A DNA stretch of 64,000 bases, taken from Chromobacterium phragmitis. Lineage in GTDB: Bacteria; Pseudomonadota; Gammaproteobacteria; Burkholderiales; Chromobacteriaceae. The DNA is taken from contig NZ_CP029495.1 in the NCBI RefSeq assembly GCF_003325475.1, forward strand, positions 3,720,001 to 3,784,000. The letters are read 5' to 3'. Made by a program: the position numbers and the translations under genes. The notes below the pieces were generated by a model. It had not been told where the DNA came from, did no database searches, and saw nothing but the letters and a program-made list of their open reading frames with translations. Positions 17,824 through 26,299 of the stretch are shown piece by piece (within the stretch, counting starts at the first letter, position 1; each line of letters starts with the position of its first letter).

Positions 17824-17853
17824 AGCATGCCGTTTGTCTAGCCCGGATGTCAA
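17824..17853 (-). promoter_or_regulatory. Putative promoter of the His leader
   Basis: Minus-strand TTGACA (17853-17848), an 18-bp spacer and CATGCT (17829-17824). The -35 is consensus and the -10 weak. The predicted start of transcription lies at or one base before the leader ATG. Confidence 0.5.
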
Positions 17854-18008
17854 GCCGCGCGCCGCTCCTCTGCTTAGAGCCAGGCTGGAGCAGGGGGATA
17901 TTGGCTAGCTGATCCTGATCAAGGGTGTTGATGCTTTTGGCATTTTACTTTGTCGCGGCGGCCTGCAGCAGCAGGGCGCGTTTCAACTAAACAAGACGAG
18001 ATTACGCG

Positions 18009-18524
18009 ATGAACAAGATGCACAACATGATTCTGGCAGCTAGCGCGTGCGCGTTGGCATTGGGCATGTCTTCGGCCGCGGGAGCGGCTACCATTACGCC
18101 GCCGGGCGCTGGCGGGGCGGCCATTCCATTCTCGGCGGTGGGGCCGGCCGTGGTCAGCAAGTCAGGCATAGACGTCGATTGCACCGCGGTGTTCAGCGGC
18201 ACCGTGGACGGCGCGGGCCATGTCCTGATCACCAGCGCCGCATTCAAGGGCATCCCGGTCTGCCGCATGATCAAGGCCAGCGCCACTGCCACCGCCCCGT
18301 GGGTGGGAAGGGTGACCGCGGTCAATCAACTGGTGATCGACCAAGTGATGGTCAATGTCAATACACCCATCTTGGGTGGGCAGTGCGGCCCCAGCCTTGT
18401 GAACGGGCGGATCGCCGATAGCGGCAGCGAAACCACCATCGAGCTGTCCGCCGCGCCGTTGGCCGGCGGCTGTGCGATCTCGGCCACGTTGGCGACCACG
18501 CCATATATGCACGTGACGCCTTGA
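18009..18524 (+). CDS. Secreted protein resembling PraB/alkane-oxidation activator family
   Basis: A 171-aa protein with a clear signal peptide (ILAASACALALGMSSAAGA, cleavage likely after GAA near residue 27) and a mature domain rich in small residues with four Cys (DCTAVF, PVCRM, QCGPS, GCAIS) that may form two disulfides. Layout and the VDCTAVFSGTVDGAGHVLI segment recall the Pseudomonas PraA/PraB secreted proteins, which aid growth on alkanes and biofilm matrix. The similarity is from memory and modest. It stands alone and is followed by an inverted repeat. Confidence 0.6.
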   Translation: MNKMHNMILAASACALALGMSSAAGAATITPPGAGGAAIPFSAVGPAVVSKSGIDVDCTAVFSGTVDGAGHVLITSAAFKGIPVCRMIKASATATAPWVGRVTAVNQLVIDQVMVNVNTPILGGQCGPSLVNGRIADSGSETTIELSAAPLAGGCAISATLATTPYMHVTP

Positions 18525-18540
18525 TCCCCCGCTGGAAGCG

Positions 18541-18563
18541 TCTGGCGCCTGTCAGGCGCCAGA
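18541..18563. terminator. Inverted repeat between convergent genes
   Basis: TCTGGCGCCT-gtc-AGGCGCCAGA, a perfect 10-bp stem overlapping the 3' end of the AraC-type gene. There is no U-tract, so termination strength is uncertain. Confidence 0.5.
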
Positions 18564-19598
18564 GCCTGCTTCTGCTTGCGGAATCGCGTCATGGGCGCGC
18601 CAGCGCTGGCGCGATGCCCGCAGCGCGAAGGTTCGACGGTAGGCGGTGGGCGTCAGGCCGGTCTGGCGGCGGAACAGGCGGCGGAAGGCGCTAGGATCAT
18701 CGTAACCGCATTGTTCCATGATGCCGGCCAGATCCAGCGTGGTGACCTCCAGCAACAGCTTGGCGCGCTCCACCCGCAACTGGTGCAGGTAGTCCAGCGG
18801 CGTCATGTCCGCCACTTCGCGGAAATGGCGCAGCAGGGTGCGGCTGCTGACGGCGGAGGCGGCGGCTACCTGATTCAGGCTGTAGGGGGCGGCGACATGC
18901 TGTTCCAGCCAGCGTCGCGCCTTGAACACCACGCTGTCGCGGGTAGGCGTGCTCAGCGCCGGCAGCGTCTGCGCTGATTGTTCGAATCGCGCCGGCAGGT
19001 ACAACAGGCCATTGGTACAGCGCTGCGCCAATTCGTCTCCGGCAAAATGGCGGACTAGCTCCAGCAGCAGTTCGGTGGCGGAAGCGGGCGCGCCGCTGCA
19101 GAAAATGAGCTGATCATGGGTGACTGGCCGGTCCATCAGCAGATGCACCTGCGGATGGCTGCTGGAGAACCAGCCGGCGATCATCCAGGTGATGGTGGCA
19201 TTGCGGCCGTTCAGAATCCCGGCCCGAGCCAACAACGCGGCGCCGTTGTAATTGGTGGCGATGACGTCGCCGGAGGCGTGCCGTCGCGCGATCAGCCGCA
19301 GGGCCTTGTCTGATTGATCCAGCAATTGCTTGAGCTGCGGCACGCTGTCCATGTCCAGACCCGGCACCAGCAGCGCGAAAAGCGCATCGGGAGGCCGCTC
19401 TGGCGAGGGGGGCAGCCAGATCGGCAAGGGCAGTTCCTGTCCGTCTTCGTTCAACAGCCGCCAGCTGAACGGCGGTGTTTTGCTGCGAGGGTGGCGCAGA
19501 TGCCACAGTTTGTTGGCCGCATGCAGCACATCAACGGCTGAAAACAGTGTCCCGGCTAGGCAGCTCGGCAGGTAAAGCAGGTCTATGCAGGCGTTCAT
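18552..19598 (-). CDS. GlxA-type AraC family transcriptional regulator
   Basis: A 348-aa regulator with an N-terminal DJ-1/PfpI-like amidotransferase fold (residues about 5-190, no catalytic Cys where proteases have one) and two C-terminal AraC helix-turn-helix motifs (residues about 240-325: SLNQVAAASAVSSRTLLRHF and AGIMEQCGYDDPSAFRRLF). GlxA regulators of this build control catabolism of nitrogenous or quaternary amines. The divergent neighbour is an M20 amidohydrolase followed by an outer-membrane protein, plausible targets. Confidence 0.88.
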   Translation of the reverse strand: MNACIDLLYLPSCLAGTLFSAVDVLHAANKLWHLRHPRSKTPPFSWRLLNEDGQELPLPIWLPPSPERPPDALFALLVPGLDMDSVPQLKQLLDQSDKALRLIARRHASGDVIATNYNGAALLARAGILNGRNATITWMIAGWFSSSHPQVHLLMDRPVTHDQLIFCSGAPASATELLLELVRHFAGDELAQRCTNGLLYLPARFEQSAQTLPALSTPTRDSVVFKARRWLEQHVAAPYSLNQVAAASAVSSRTLLRHFREVADMTPLDYLHQLRVERAKLLLEVTTLDLAGIMEQCGYDDPSAFRRLFRRQTGLTPTAYRRTFALRASRQRWRAHDAIPQAEAGSGA

Positions 19599-19884
19599 AT
19601 CGGTCAGCCTTGGCGATATCCGCTTTAACCTTGGCGAAACCAGCGCGTAAAATCAAGTTCAAACGCATGTCATTTTTGCCTTGCTATGCCATATGCCTTT
19701 TGGGCGTCTTGATATTTGTCAAGTCCGACTGATCGCATGCCTGGCGATATCAGCTCGGCGATTGGCGATTCTCCCTCATTTTCGTCGCATCCGTCCTCCA
19801 TAGACTGGAATCAAAGCGGTGTTCCGCGGGCTTAATGCCTTGCTCGACGCCGTTCTTCCCACCGCATGGAAACGGAGCCTACGC

Positions 19885-21063
19885 ATGTCCAATCTGCCAG
19901 GGGTCATTCCCGCCATCAAGCAACATGAGGAGCAGTTCATCGCCATCCGCCACAGCATCCACGCCCACCCCGAACTGGGCTTCGAGGAAGTGGCCACCGG
20001 CAAGCTGGTGGCCGAATCGTTGCGGGCCTGGGGTTATGAGGTGGCCGCGGGTGTAGGAGGCACCGGCGTGGTTGGGCAGCTGCGTTGCGGCTCTGGCAGC
20101 CGCCGGCTGGGCATCCGCGCCGACATGGACGCACTGCCGATACATGAGGAAACCGGCCTGCCGTACGCCAGCAAGCAACCCGGCAAGATGCACGCCTGCG
20201 GGCATGACGGCCATACCGCCATCCTGTTGGCCGCAGCGCGCCATCTGGCCGAAACCCGCGATTTCGACGGCACGCTGAACCTGATTTTCCAGCCGGCGGA
20301 AGAGGGACAGGGCGGCGCCGCGCGGATGATGGCAGATGGCTTGTTCGAGCGCTTTCCCTGCGACGCGGTATTCGCATTGCACAACGGCCCCACGCTGCCG
20401 GTGGGCAGCTTCATCGTGCAGCCCGGCGTGCTGGCGGCATCGGCAGACATCGTCTCCATCAAGCTGATTGGCAAGGGAGGGCATGGGGGCATGCCGCATA
20501 CCTGCGTCGATCCCATCGTGGCGATGGCATCCATCATCCTGTCGCTGCAGACCATCGTGTCGCGCAATCTGCCGCCTGACCAGCCGGCAGTGGTTTCCAT
20601 TGGTTCGGTCCAGGCTGGCAGCGCCAGCAATGTGATTCCCGACTGCGCGCGGCTGGAGCTGACAGTGCGCACCTATAACCCGGCGATCCAGCAACAGATC
20701 GAGAGCCGGCTGAGGGATATGGTGAGCCTGCAGGCGCAAAGCTTCGGCGTGGCGGCGGAGGTCGAGTGGAAACCGGTGACCCGGGTGCTGGTCAACGCCC
20801 CGGAGGAAACGCGCATCGCGCGCGAGGTGGCCGAATCCATGGTCGGGCCGCAGGCCATCTTGCCGCTGCCGGCTGGGGCGATGGGCGGAGACGATTTTTC
20901 CTGGATGCTGGAACAGGTGCCGGGATGCTACGTGGTGCTGGGAAACGGGGTAGGCAGCAAGGGAGGCTGCATGATCCACAATCCCGGCTACGACTTCAAT
21001 GACGAAATTCTGAGCCTGGGCGCCAGCTACTGGGCGAATCTGGCTGAAAAGTATCTGCGTTAG
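19885..21063 (+). CDS. M20 family amidohydrolase (N-acyl amino acid/hippurate hydrolase type)
   Basis: A 392-aa zinc-dependent aminoacylase. Metal ligands are visible in GIRADMDALP, KMHACGHDGHTAILL and FQPAEEGQGGA, and the dimerisation lid follows (KGGHGGMPHTCVDPI). The start MSNLPGV has GGAG eight bases upstream. The longer frame adds 22 unsupported residues. It is 63 bp upstream of a DUF1302 outer-membrane protein, so uptake and hydrolysis of an N-acylated compound is a reasonable inference. The substrate is unknown. Confidence 0.9.
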   Translation: MSNLPGVIPAIKQHEEQFIAIRHSIHAHPELGFEEVATGKLVAESLRAWGYEVAAGVGGTGVVGQLRCGSGSRRLGIRADMDALPIHEETGLPYASKQPGKMHACGHDGHTAILLAAARHLAETRDFDGTLNLIFQPAEEGQGGAARMMADGLFERFPCDAVFALHNGPTLPVGSFIVQPGVLAASADIVSIKLIGKGGHGGMPHTCVDPIVAMASIILSLQTIVSRNLPPDQPAVVSIGSVQAGSASNVIPDCARLELTVRTYNPAIQQQIESRLRDMVSLQAQSFGVAAEVEWKPVTRVLVNAPEETRIAREVAESMVGPQAILPLPAGAMGGDDFSWMLEQVPGCYVVLGNGVGSKGGCMIHNPGYDFNDEILSLGASYWANLAEKYLR

Positions 21064-21126
21064 CGGCATGGCGTTGCGCCGCGGGGGGCGGCGCAGCGAC
21101 GACGACAATGAAGAGGAGATGGTCAG

Positions 21127-22944
21127 ATGAAGCGAATCCGTGGATGCGAGCCCCTGCTGTTCATGTTGTTGGCCGGCGCGGGACATGCCGGAGAAATCAC
21201 GGTCAGCACGCTGCCTTCCGGATTGGGGGAGGGAAGGCAATTCGATCTGGGATCGTGGAAGTTGGAGGCGAAGGGCGCGATGGCGATCGGCAATGTGTAT
21301 AGGACCGAGAACCCCAACGATATGCTCACCGGCCACGCCAACGCGATGGATACGCAGAACGACGGCGATCTCAATTACCGGCGCGGAGATCTGGTGTCCG
21401 AGGCTTGGCAGGGCTATGCGCAGGGCGACTTGCGCCGCGGTGACGGCGGAATGTTCGTCAGCGCCAAGGCTTGGTATGACTACGCCATGATCCACCGCGC
21501 GGTGCCGCACGGCCACGCGCCCAACGGATATGCGCCTGGCGCGCCCTTGAATGACAGCCAATTCACCTTGCTGGGCCGCTTCAGCGGCGTGGCGCTGAGC
21601 GACGCCTATGCGTATGGCCATTATCTGCTGGGGGATGGGGCCCTGACGCTGCGGCTAGGGCAACAAATCATTCCCTGGATCACTCCCACCACGATACTGG
21701 GCGGCATTCAGCAAGTGAACGCGATGGATTTCAACGCCCTGGGCCGTTCCGGCACGGTTCCGGAAATGGTAAACATTCCAACCCCGGCTTTCTACGCCAA
21801 GCTTCAGGCGACGCCGAAACTGGCAGTGGATGGCTACTACCAGTTCAAGTTCGCGCCTAATGCCTATCCCGCCTGCGGAGCGTTTTACTCGGGCAGCGAC
21901 TACGCCCAGCCCGGCTGCAACGCGCTGACGCTGAATGGCACCTTGCTCAGCAAGCTGGCGCGGCGGGCCATTGTCACCACCGACCAGCAATCGCTTGCCA
22001 ACCCGCTAGATCATATCCAACGCGCGGCGGACGATAAGCCGTATGGCGGCGAATTCGGCTTCAGCCTCAGTTATCTGTTCGAAAATATTGGTCAAGTGGG
22101 CCTGTTCTATTCCGATCAGACCAGCATGATGAGTTTCAACCAGATGGTTCGCACCGGTCCCGGCGTATTTCTGCCCGCTGCTGCCAATCAGGGCAAGGTG
22201 GCCCCCACCGGGATCGCAGGCCAATTCCGGCGCGCTTACCCGGACCACATCCATATGTACGGCGTCAATTTCCGAACTCGCTTGCCGGATGGCACGGGGA
22301 TTTACAGCGAGCTCACCTATCGTCCCAATCAGCCAGTGGCCTGGAACGGCGCCGACTTTCTCTACGGGGTGTTGGCCGGAACGGGGCCGTTGGGCTATCT
22401 AGCGACGACCCCGGCGGGCTACGTGGCGCGTGGCTACGATACCTTTGGCAGCAGCCAGTTCAACCTGGGGGCGTCCAAGGCGCTGGGACGGCTGTTGGGC
22501 GGCGAAGCCAGGCTATCGGCCGAAGCCAGCCTCAAGCATCTGTCCGGCCTGCCCGATGCCTATGTGATGCGCTACGGCAGGGTAGGCTTCGGGCAGGCGC
22601 CATCCATCTCGTCGCCTTCCTGTAGCGGGGATGCATTGAACTGCGCGCGGGATGGTTTCGTCACCGCCAACGCCTGGGGGTGGCGAGCCAAGTTCGAGGA
22701 GCATTATTACGGCGCGCTGCCGGGTTTGGATCTGATGCCTTCGCTGGCTCTAGGCTACGACGTGAAAGGTTATTCCCACGACGGCCAGTTCATGCAGGGA
22801 CGACGCAGCGCGTTGTGGCGGCTGCAGGGGGAGTATCGCAAGCGCTACCAGTTCGAGCTGCTGTATCTGAAAACGGCGGGCGGAGATTACAACACTTTGC
22901 AGGACCGAAGCCTGTCGATGATCAGCGCCGGTATCAAGTTTTAG
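21127..22944 (+). CDS. DUF1302 family outer-membrane protein
   Basis: A 605-aa protein with a signal peptide (LLFMLLAGAGHA, cleavage near residue 21) and a beta-barrel-like pattern ending in ...SMISAGIKF, the C-terminal aromatic needed for BAM-assisted insertion. RLGQQIIPWITPTTILGGIQ and PEMVNIPTP-type blocks are DUF1302 features. The family is found next to hydrophobic-substrate or lipid-exporting genes. RBS GAGGAGAT lies just upstream. Likely an operon with the amidohydrolase. Confidence 0.8.
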   Translation: MKRIRGCEPLLFMLLAGAGHAGEITVSTLPSGLGEGRQFDLGSWKLEAKGAMAIGNVYRTENPNDMLTGHANAMDTQNDGDLNYRRGDLVSEAWQGYAQGDLRRGDGGMFVSAKAWYDYAMIHRAVPHGHAPNGYAPGAPLNDSQFTLLGRFSGVALSDAYAYGHYLLGDGALTLRLGQQIIPWITPTTILGGIQQVNAMDFNALGRSGTVPEMVNIPTPAFYAKLQATPKLAVDGYYQFKFAPNAYPACGAFYSGSDYAQPGCNALTLNGTLLSKLARRAIVTTDQQSLANPLDHIQRAADDKPYGGEFGFSLSYLFENIGQVGLFYSDQTSMMSFNQMVRTGPGVFLPAAANQGKVAPTGIAGQFRRAYPDHIHMYGVNFRTRLPDGTGIYSELTYRPNQPVAWNGADFLYGVLAGTGPLGYLATTPAGYVARGYDTFGSSQFNLGASKALGRLLGGEARLSAEASLKHLSGLPDAYVMRYGRVGFGQAPSISSPSCSGDALNCARDGFVTANAWGWRAKFEEHYYGALPGLDLMPSLALGYDVKGYSHDGQFMQGRRSALWRLQGEYRKRYQFELLYLKTAGGDYNTLQDRSLSMISAGIKF

Positions 22945-23126
22945 CTAGCGAAGCGGTATCAGTCCAATGGAATGGAATGCCTGTTTAGAATATGCATTTT
23001 TTGATCCGTGCAAATACTAGGTCAGGACTTTGTCCTGGGTTGCGGCTTCCCTTTGGCGCTATGAACAAAGTATCTGGCGTGTGGTTCCCGTTGTGGAACG
23101 GGCGCTATCATCGAAGGAGGCGGCTC

Positions 23127-23783
23127 ATGGCGGGCGTATCCGTTCAGGCGGGGATACCCGCCAATGTTTTTCGCACCGGCGGCCGAGTCCGGCTGGCGGA
23201 CAGGCGACGCCTGTTCGGCCATGCCGCGATGACCATCTGGCTGACCGGGCTCAGCGGTGCGGGCAAGTCCACCATCGCCTACGAGCTGGAGGCGAGGCTG
23301 GTGAACAATGGTTTTTCCGCTGTGGTGCTGGATGGAGACAATCTGCGCCATGGCATCAATCGCAACCTGGGTTTCACCGAAGCGGACAGGAGGGAGAACC
23401 TGCGCAGGGCGGCCGAGGTGGCCAGGCTGATGAATGATGCCGGGCTGATCGTGATCTGCTCCTGCATTTCCCCGCTGCGCAGCGACCGCGAGATGGCGCG
23501 GGAAATCGTCGGCGAGAGGCATTTCGCCGAGGTTTTCGTCAGCACGCCGCTGGCAGTGTGCGAGCAGCGCGATTGCAAGGGCCTGTACGCGAAGGCTCGT
23601 TCGGGGCAAATCGCGAATTTCACCGGGGTTTCCTCTCCATATGAGGCTCCGGAGCAGGCTGGGCTGGCGCTGGATACCAGCGCGCAAAGTGTGGATGAGT
23701 GTGTGGACAGCTTGTTCGGCCTAGTGCTGCACTGTTGCAGTCCCGCGGCGATGGAGGGAGTCGGCGATGAGTACCATATCTGA
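23127..23783 (+). CDS. cysC: Adenylylsulfate (APS) kinase
   Basis: A 218-aa kinase making PAPS from APS and ATP. Walker A is GLSGAGKST (residues 41-49), followed by DGDNLRHGINRNLGF and the lid region SCISPLRSDRE, all CysC signatures. FVSTPLAVCEQRDCKGLYAKAR is the conserved C-terminal block. The start is fixed by GAAGGAGG six bases upstream. No sulfate adenylyltransferase is nearby. Instead its 3' end overlaps a sulfotransferase by 17 bp, implying PAPS is made for sulfation, not for sulfate reduction. Confidence 0.93.
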   Translation: MAGVSVQAGIPANVFRTGGRVRLADRRRLFGHAAMTIWLTGLSGAGKSTIAYELEARLVNNGFSAVVLDGDNLRHGINRNLGFTEADRRENLRRAAEVARLMNDAGLIVICSCISPLRSDREMAREIVGERHFAEVFVSTPLAVCEQRDCKGLYAKARSGQIANFTGVSSPYEAPEQAGLALDTSAQSVDECVDSLFGLVLHCCSPAAMEGVGDEYHI

Positions 23784-24843
23784 TACGGGGCGGCCCTTGC
23801 CGGTATTGATGATCCCGCTTCGGCGTTGTGGCAGCCATGCGCTCAGGCTGAGGCTGAATTTCAATCCAGATTTCTACTCGCCGTATCCGCTGCACATCGT
23901 TGATTTCATGCCCTTGCTGCCGTTGTATGGGGATTTGTCTGACGACCGCAATTATTTCCAGCTGGTGGTGGATGTAGTGGGTTTGCAGGCCGCCAGCATG
24001 GTGAAGTGGCCGGACATGGTATTCGATCCGGTTGAAATTTTCGAGGCTTTGGCCGGCCAGCCCCGCAGCGCGCACCGGATCGCCTGGGAGCTGCTGTTGC
24101 GAGCGGGGGAGCGCCATCAGGCGCGGGTGGTGATGGACAAGTCGCTGGATAACGTCCATTACGCAGAAGAGCTGCTAAGCCTGTTTCCCGACATGCGTTT
24201 TCTCAACGTTGTGCGGGACCCACGCGCCCAGGTCGCATCGATCAACCGGGCTATCATCCACGATTTCGACACCGTCCTGAACGCGCAGACCTGGCTGGTC
24301 GCCTACCAGGCTGCGGACAAGCTGCTGGCTGCCCATCCCGACCGCGTGTTGACCATACGTTACGAGGATTTCCTGACCGATCAGCAGATGGCGTTGCGGC
24401 AGGTCTGCGATTTCTTCGGAATTGCCTTCATGCCCCAGATGCTGGACATTCGCAGCTCGACCGAGGCGGCCCAGATCGCGCAGCGCTCCGCGCTGTGGTC
24501 ATCCAATCATTTTCCCCCCATCATCGCGCACGCGGACAAGTTCAAGCAGCAATTGTCGATGCGCGAGATTGAAATCATAGAAACCGCCTGCCGGCCTTAT
24601 ATGGAGCGTTATGGCTATACGCTGCTGACCGAGGCAGGGTTGCCGCTGACCGACGAGATGGTGGCGGGGGCTGAGGCCTGCTCACGGCAGGCGCGACAGC
24701 AGGCTTGGGACGAGTTGAAAATCCACAATTACCGCGATTACATGCTCAGACAGTGCCGGGCGGACTATCTGGCAGGTTTGCGGCAGCGTTTGCTGCGCGA
24801 GCCTCTGCAGGAGCGTCAGCGGCATAGCGAGATGACGGATTAG
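23767..24843 (+). CDS. PAPS-dependent sulfotransferase family protein
   Basis: A 358-aa enzyme of the Sulfotransfer superfamily. The 5' phosphosulfate loop is represented by PLRRCGSHALRLRLN (residues 16-30) and the 3'-phosphate region by FLNVVRDPRAQVASINRA (RDPR is the family hallmark). TIRYEDFLTD is the conserved YEDL-like block. The tail (residues 300-358) is charged and helical. It starts inside cysC, so the two proteins are translated together. The acceptor could be a polysaccharide, lipid or small metabolite. Nothing in the window decides. Confidence 0.85.
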   Translation: MSTISDTGRPLPVLMIPLRRCGSHALRLRLNFNPDFYSPYPLHIVDFMPLLPLYGDLSDDRNYFQLVVDVVGLQAASMVKWPDMVFDPVEIFEALAGQPRSAHRIAWELLLRAGERHQARVVMDKSLDNVHYAEELLSLFPDMRFLNVVRDPRAQVASINRAIIHDFDTVLNAQTWLVAYQAADKLLAAHPDRVLTIRYEDFLTDQQMALRQVCDFFGIAFMPQMLDIRSSTEAAQIAQRSALWSSNHFPPIIAHADKFKQQLSMREIEIIETACRPYMERYGYTLLTEAGLPLTDEMVAGAEACSRQARQQAWDELKIHNYRDYMLRQCRADYLAGLRQRLLREPLQERQRHSEMTD

Positions 24844-24923
24844 CGCGCAGTCTGTTCCCAGACATCGACTTCTGGCTTGCGAGTTGTCAGGTTCTGGTTG
24901 GCCTTTGCTTTTTAATTTCTCTA

Positions 24924-24952
24924 TTGACAGAAATTTCGGAAATAACTATTGT
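24924..24952 (+). promoter_or_regulatory. Promoter with palindromic core in front of the GbsR-type gene
   Basis: TTGACA (24924-24929), a 17-bp spacer and TATTGT (24947-24952). The spacer starts with the palindrome GAAATTTC. Nearly the same 14-nt block recurs at 25897. Transcription should begin within a base or two of the ATG at 24960, so the mRNA may be leaderless. Confidence 0.65.
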
Positions 24953-24959
24953 GTCGAGT

Positions 24960-25505
24960 ATGGAACTGACACCTGTAAGCCAACGATTCGTACTGCATTG
25001 GGGCGAAATGGGCACCCGCTGGGGTGTCAACCGCACCGTGGCCCAGATACACGCGCTGTTGTTCATCACCGGCCGAGCGATGTGCGCCGAGGAGTTGGCG
25101 GAAACACTGAACGTTGCCCGATCCAACGTCAGCAACAGCCTGAAGGAGCTGCAAGGCTGGAAGTTGATCCGCAACGTCCACGTACTGGGCGATAGGCGCG
25201 ACCACTTTGAAACTTCAGGCGATGTGTGGGAGTTGTTCCGCATCATCGTCGCGGAGCGGCAGCGGCGCGAGATCGAGCCGACGCTGGACGTGCTGCGCGA
25301 GTGCATGGAGAGTCCGGACTTCAAGCTGGAAAGCCCGTTGGCGCAGCAGCGCATACGCAATACCTGGCAGTTCATGGATACCTTGACCGCGTGGACGCGG
25401 GAAATGTTGCGCTTGTCCACCGCCACGCTGAGCAAGGTGTTGAAAATGGGCGCGGGCATCCAGAAGTTGCTGGGCCGGGGAGGTAAATCGGGAGAGAGCG
25501 AATGA
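24960..25505 (+). CDS. GbsR/MarR family transcriptional regulator
   Basis: A 181-aa winged-helix regulator. It starts MELTPVSQRFVLHWGEMG, which matches the usual N-terminus of this group, so the ATG at 24960 is preferred over the upstream TTG and GTG codons. The helix-turn-helix is AEELAETLNVARSNVSNSL (residues about 43-61) and the wing is VHVLGDRRDHFE. It heads a five-gene membrane/redox operon and the operator-like repeats suggest autoregulation. Confidence 0.88.
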   Translation: MELTPVSQRFVLHWGEMGTRWGVNRTVAQIHALLFITGRAMCAEELAETLNVARSNVSNSLKELQGWKLIRNVHVLGDRRDHFETSGDVWELFRIIVAERQRREIEPTLDVLRECMESPDFKLESPLAQQRIRNTWQFMDTLTAWTREMLRLSTATLSKVLKMGAGIQKLLGRGGKSGESE

Positions 25506-25888
25506 ATGGCAAGTACCGGATTTTCTACGATGGGGACAGCGCTTTGTGCGCGAGGGAAATGCAGTGGATGCGCAAGTTGGATCACACGGCGCGTCTGGAG
25601 TTGATCGACATCCGCCGGCAGCCGGAAAGGCTGGAGCAAGCGGGCCTGGTTCCAGAGGCCGCGCTGGCGCGCATCCATGCCTGCGATGAATCGGGACGGC
25701 TGCGCACGGGAGTGGATGCGCTGTTGGGCATGTATGCGCGTTGCGGTTTGTCCCGCTTGGTGGCCATTTTGTCCTGGCCGCCGGTGAAAGGATTGCTGAA
25801 GGCGACATATCCCTGGTTCGCGCGCAGCAGGCGGTGTTGGCCGGCGTGCCTGTTGCCGCGGGCGGGAAGAGATTTTTTTAGCCAATAA
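25502..25888 (+). CDS. DUF393 (DCC family) thiol-oxidoreductase-like protein
   Basis: A 128-aa thioredoxin-fold protein of the YuxK/DCC group. The family motif YDGxCxLC is present as YDGDSALC, so the first redox Cys is Ser13 while Cys16 remains; a normal dithiol active site is therefore missing. LELIDIR and a C-terminal basic helix with WPACLLPRAG follow. ATGA overlap with the regulator indicates co-translation. Confidence 0.8.
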   Translation: MNGKYRIFYDGDSALCAREMQWMRKLDHTARLELIDIRRQPERLEQAGLVPEAALARIHACDESGRLRTGVDALLGMYARCGLSRLVAILSWPPVKGLLKATYPWFARSRRCWPACLLPRAGRDFFSQ

Positions 25889-25894
25889 ATTCTG

Positions 25895-25921
25895 TTTTGA
25901 CAGAAATTTCAGAATAAGGAG
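25895..25921 (+). promoter_or_regulatory. Second copy of the TTGACAGAAATTTC element, plus ribosome site
   Basis: TTTGACAGAAATTTCAGAAT repeats the element at 24923 with one or two changes. It sits between the DCC gene and the membrane-protein gene, and is followed by AAGGAG at 25916-25921. It may be an internal promoter or operator for the GbsR-type regulator. Confidence 0.5.
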
Positions 25922-25927
25922 ATTGCT

Positions 25928-26299
25928 GTGGGAGGGTATGTTTTGATCATGGTTCTGATGCCGGTTTTGTGCAGCTTGTTGTGTTGGTGGCTGTTGGCGG
26001 AGCCGCTGCGGCAGGTGGCGCGAGCGTTGTGCGAGCGAGGCGAAGGCGCATCGTTCTGGAGTCGGACGTTCCTGTTGCTGGTGCTGGCCACGCCGTTGCT
26101 GACGGTATTGTTGTCGGCGCCGAATGAGGCTTCTTCTTCTCTGTGGCTGGATATTCGCGAGGTGTTGAAGTGGTCATTGATAGGCGTGGTGGCTCAGTTG
26201 CTGGTCTTGGTGCGGCTGGTGTGGCGCCAGGTGGCGTTCAACCGGTCCAGCCATGGCAAGCCGCTGCCGGCGGCCGCTCAGGAAGGAGGGGCGCAATGA
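25928..26299 (+). CDS. Small integral membrane protein
   Basis: A 123-aa protein, GTG start with AAGGAG six bases upstream. Three hydrophobic segments are seen: residues about 3-24 (LIMVLMPVLCSLLCWWLLA), 44-63 (FLLLVLATPLLTVLLSA) and 80-98 (VLKWSLIGVVAQLLVLVRLV). No family recognised. It is held in the regulator-DCC-SDR-DoxX operon and its stop overlaps the next ATG. Confidence 0.75.
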   Translation: MGGYVLIMVLMPVLCSLLCWWLLAEPLRQVARALCERGEGASFWSRTFLLLVLATPLLTVLLSAPNEASSSLWLDIREVLKWSLIGVVAQLLVLVRLVWRQVAFNRSSHGKPLPAAAQEGGAQ

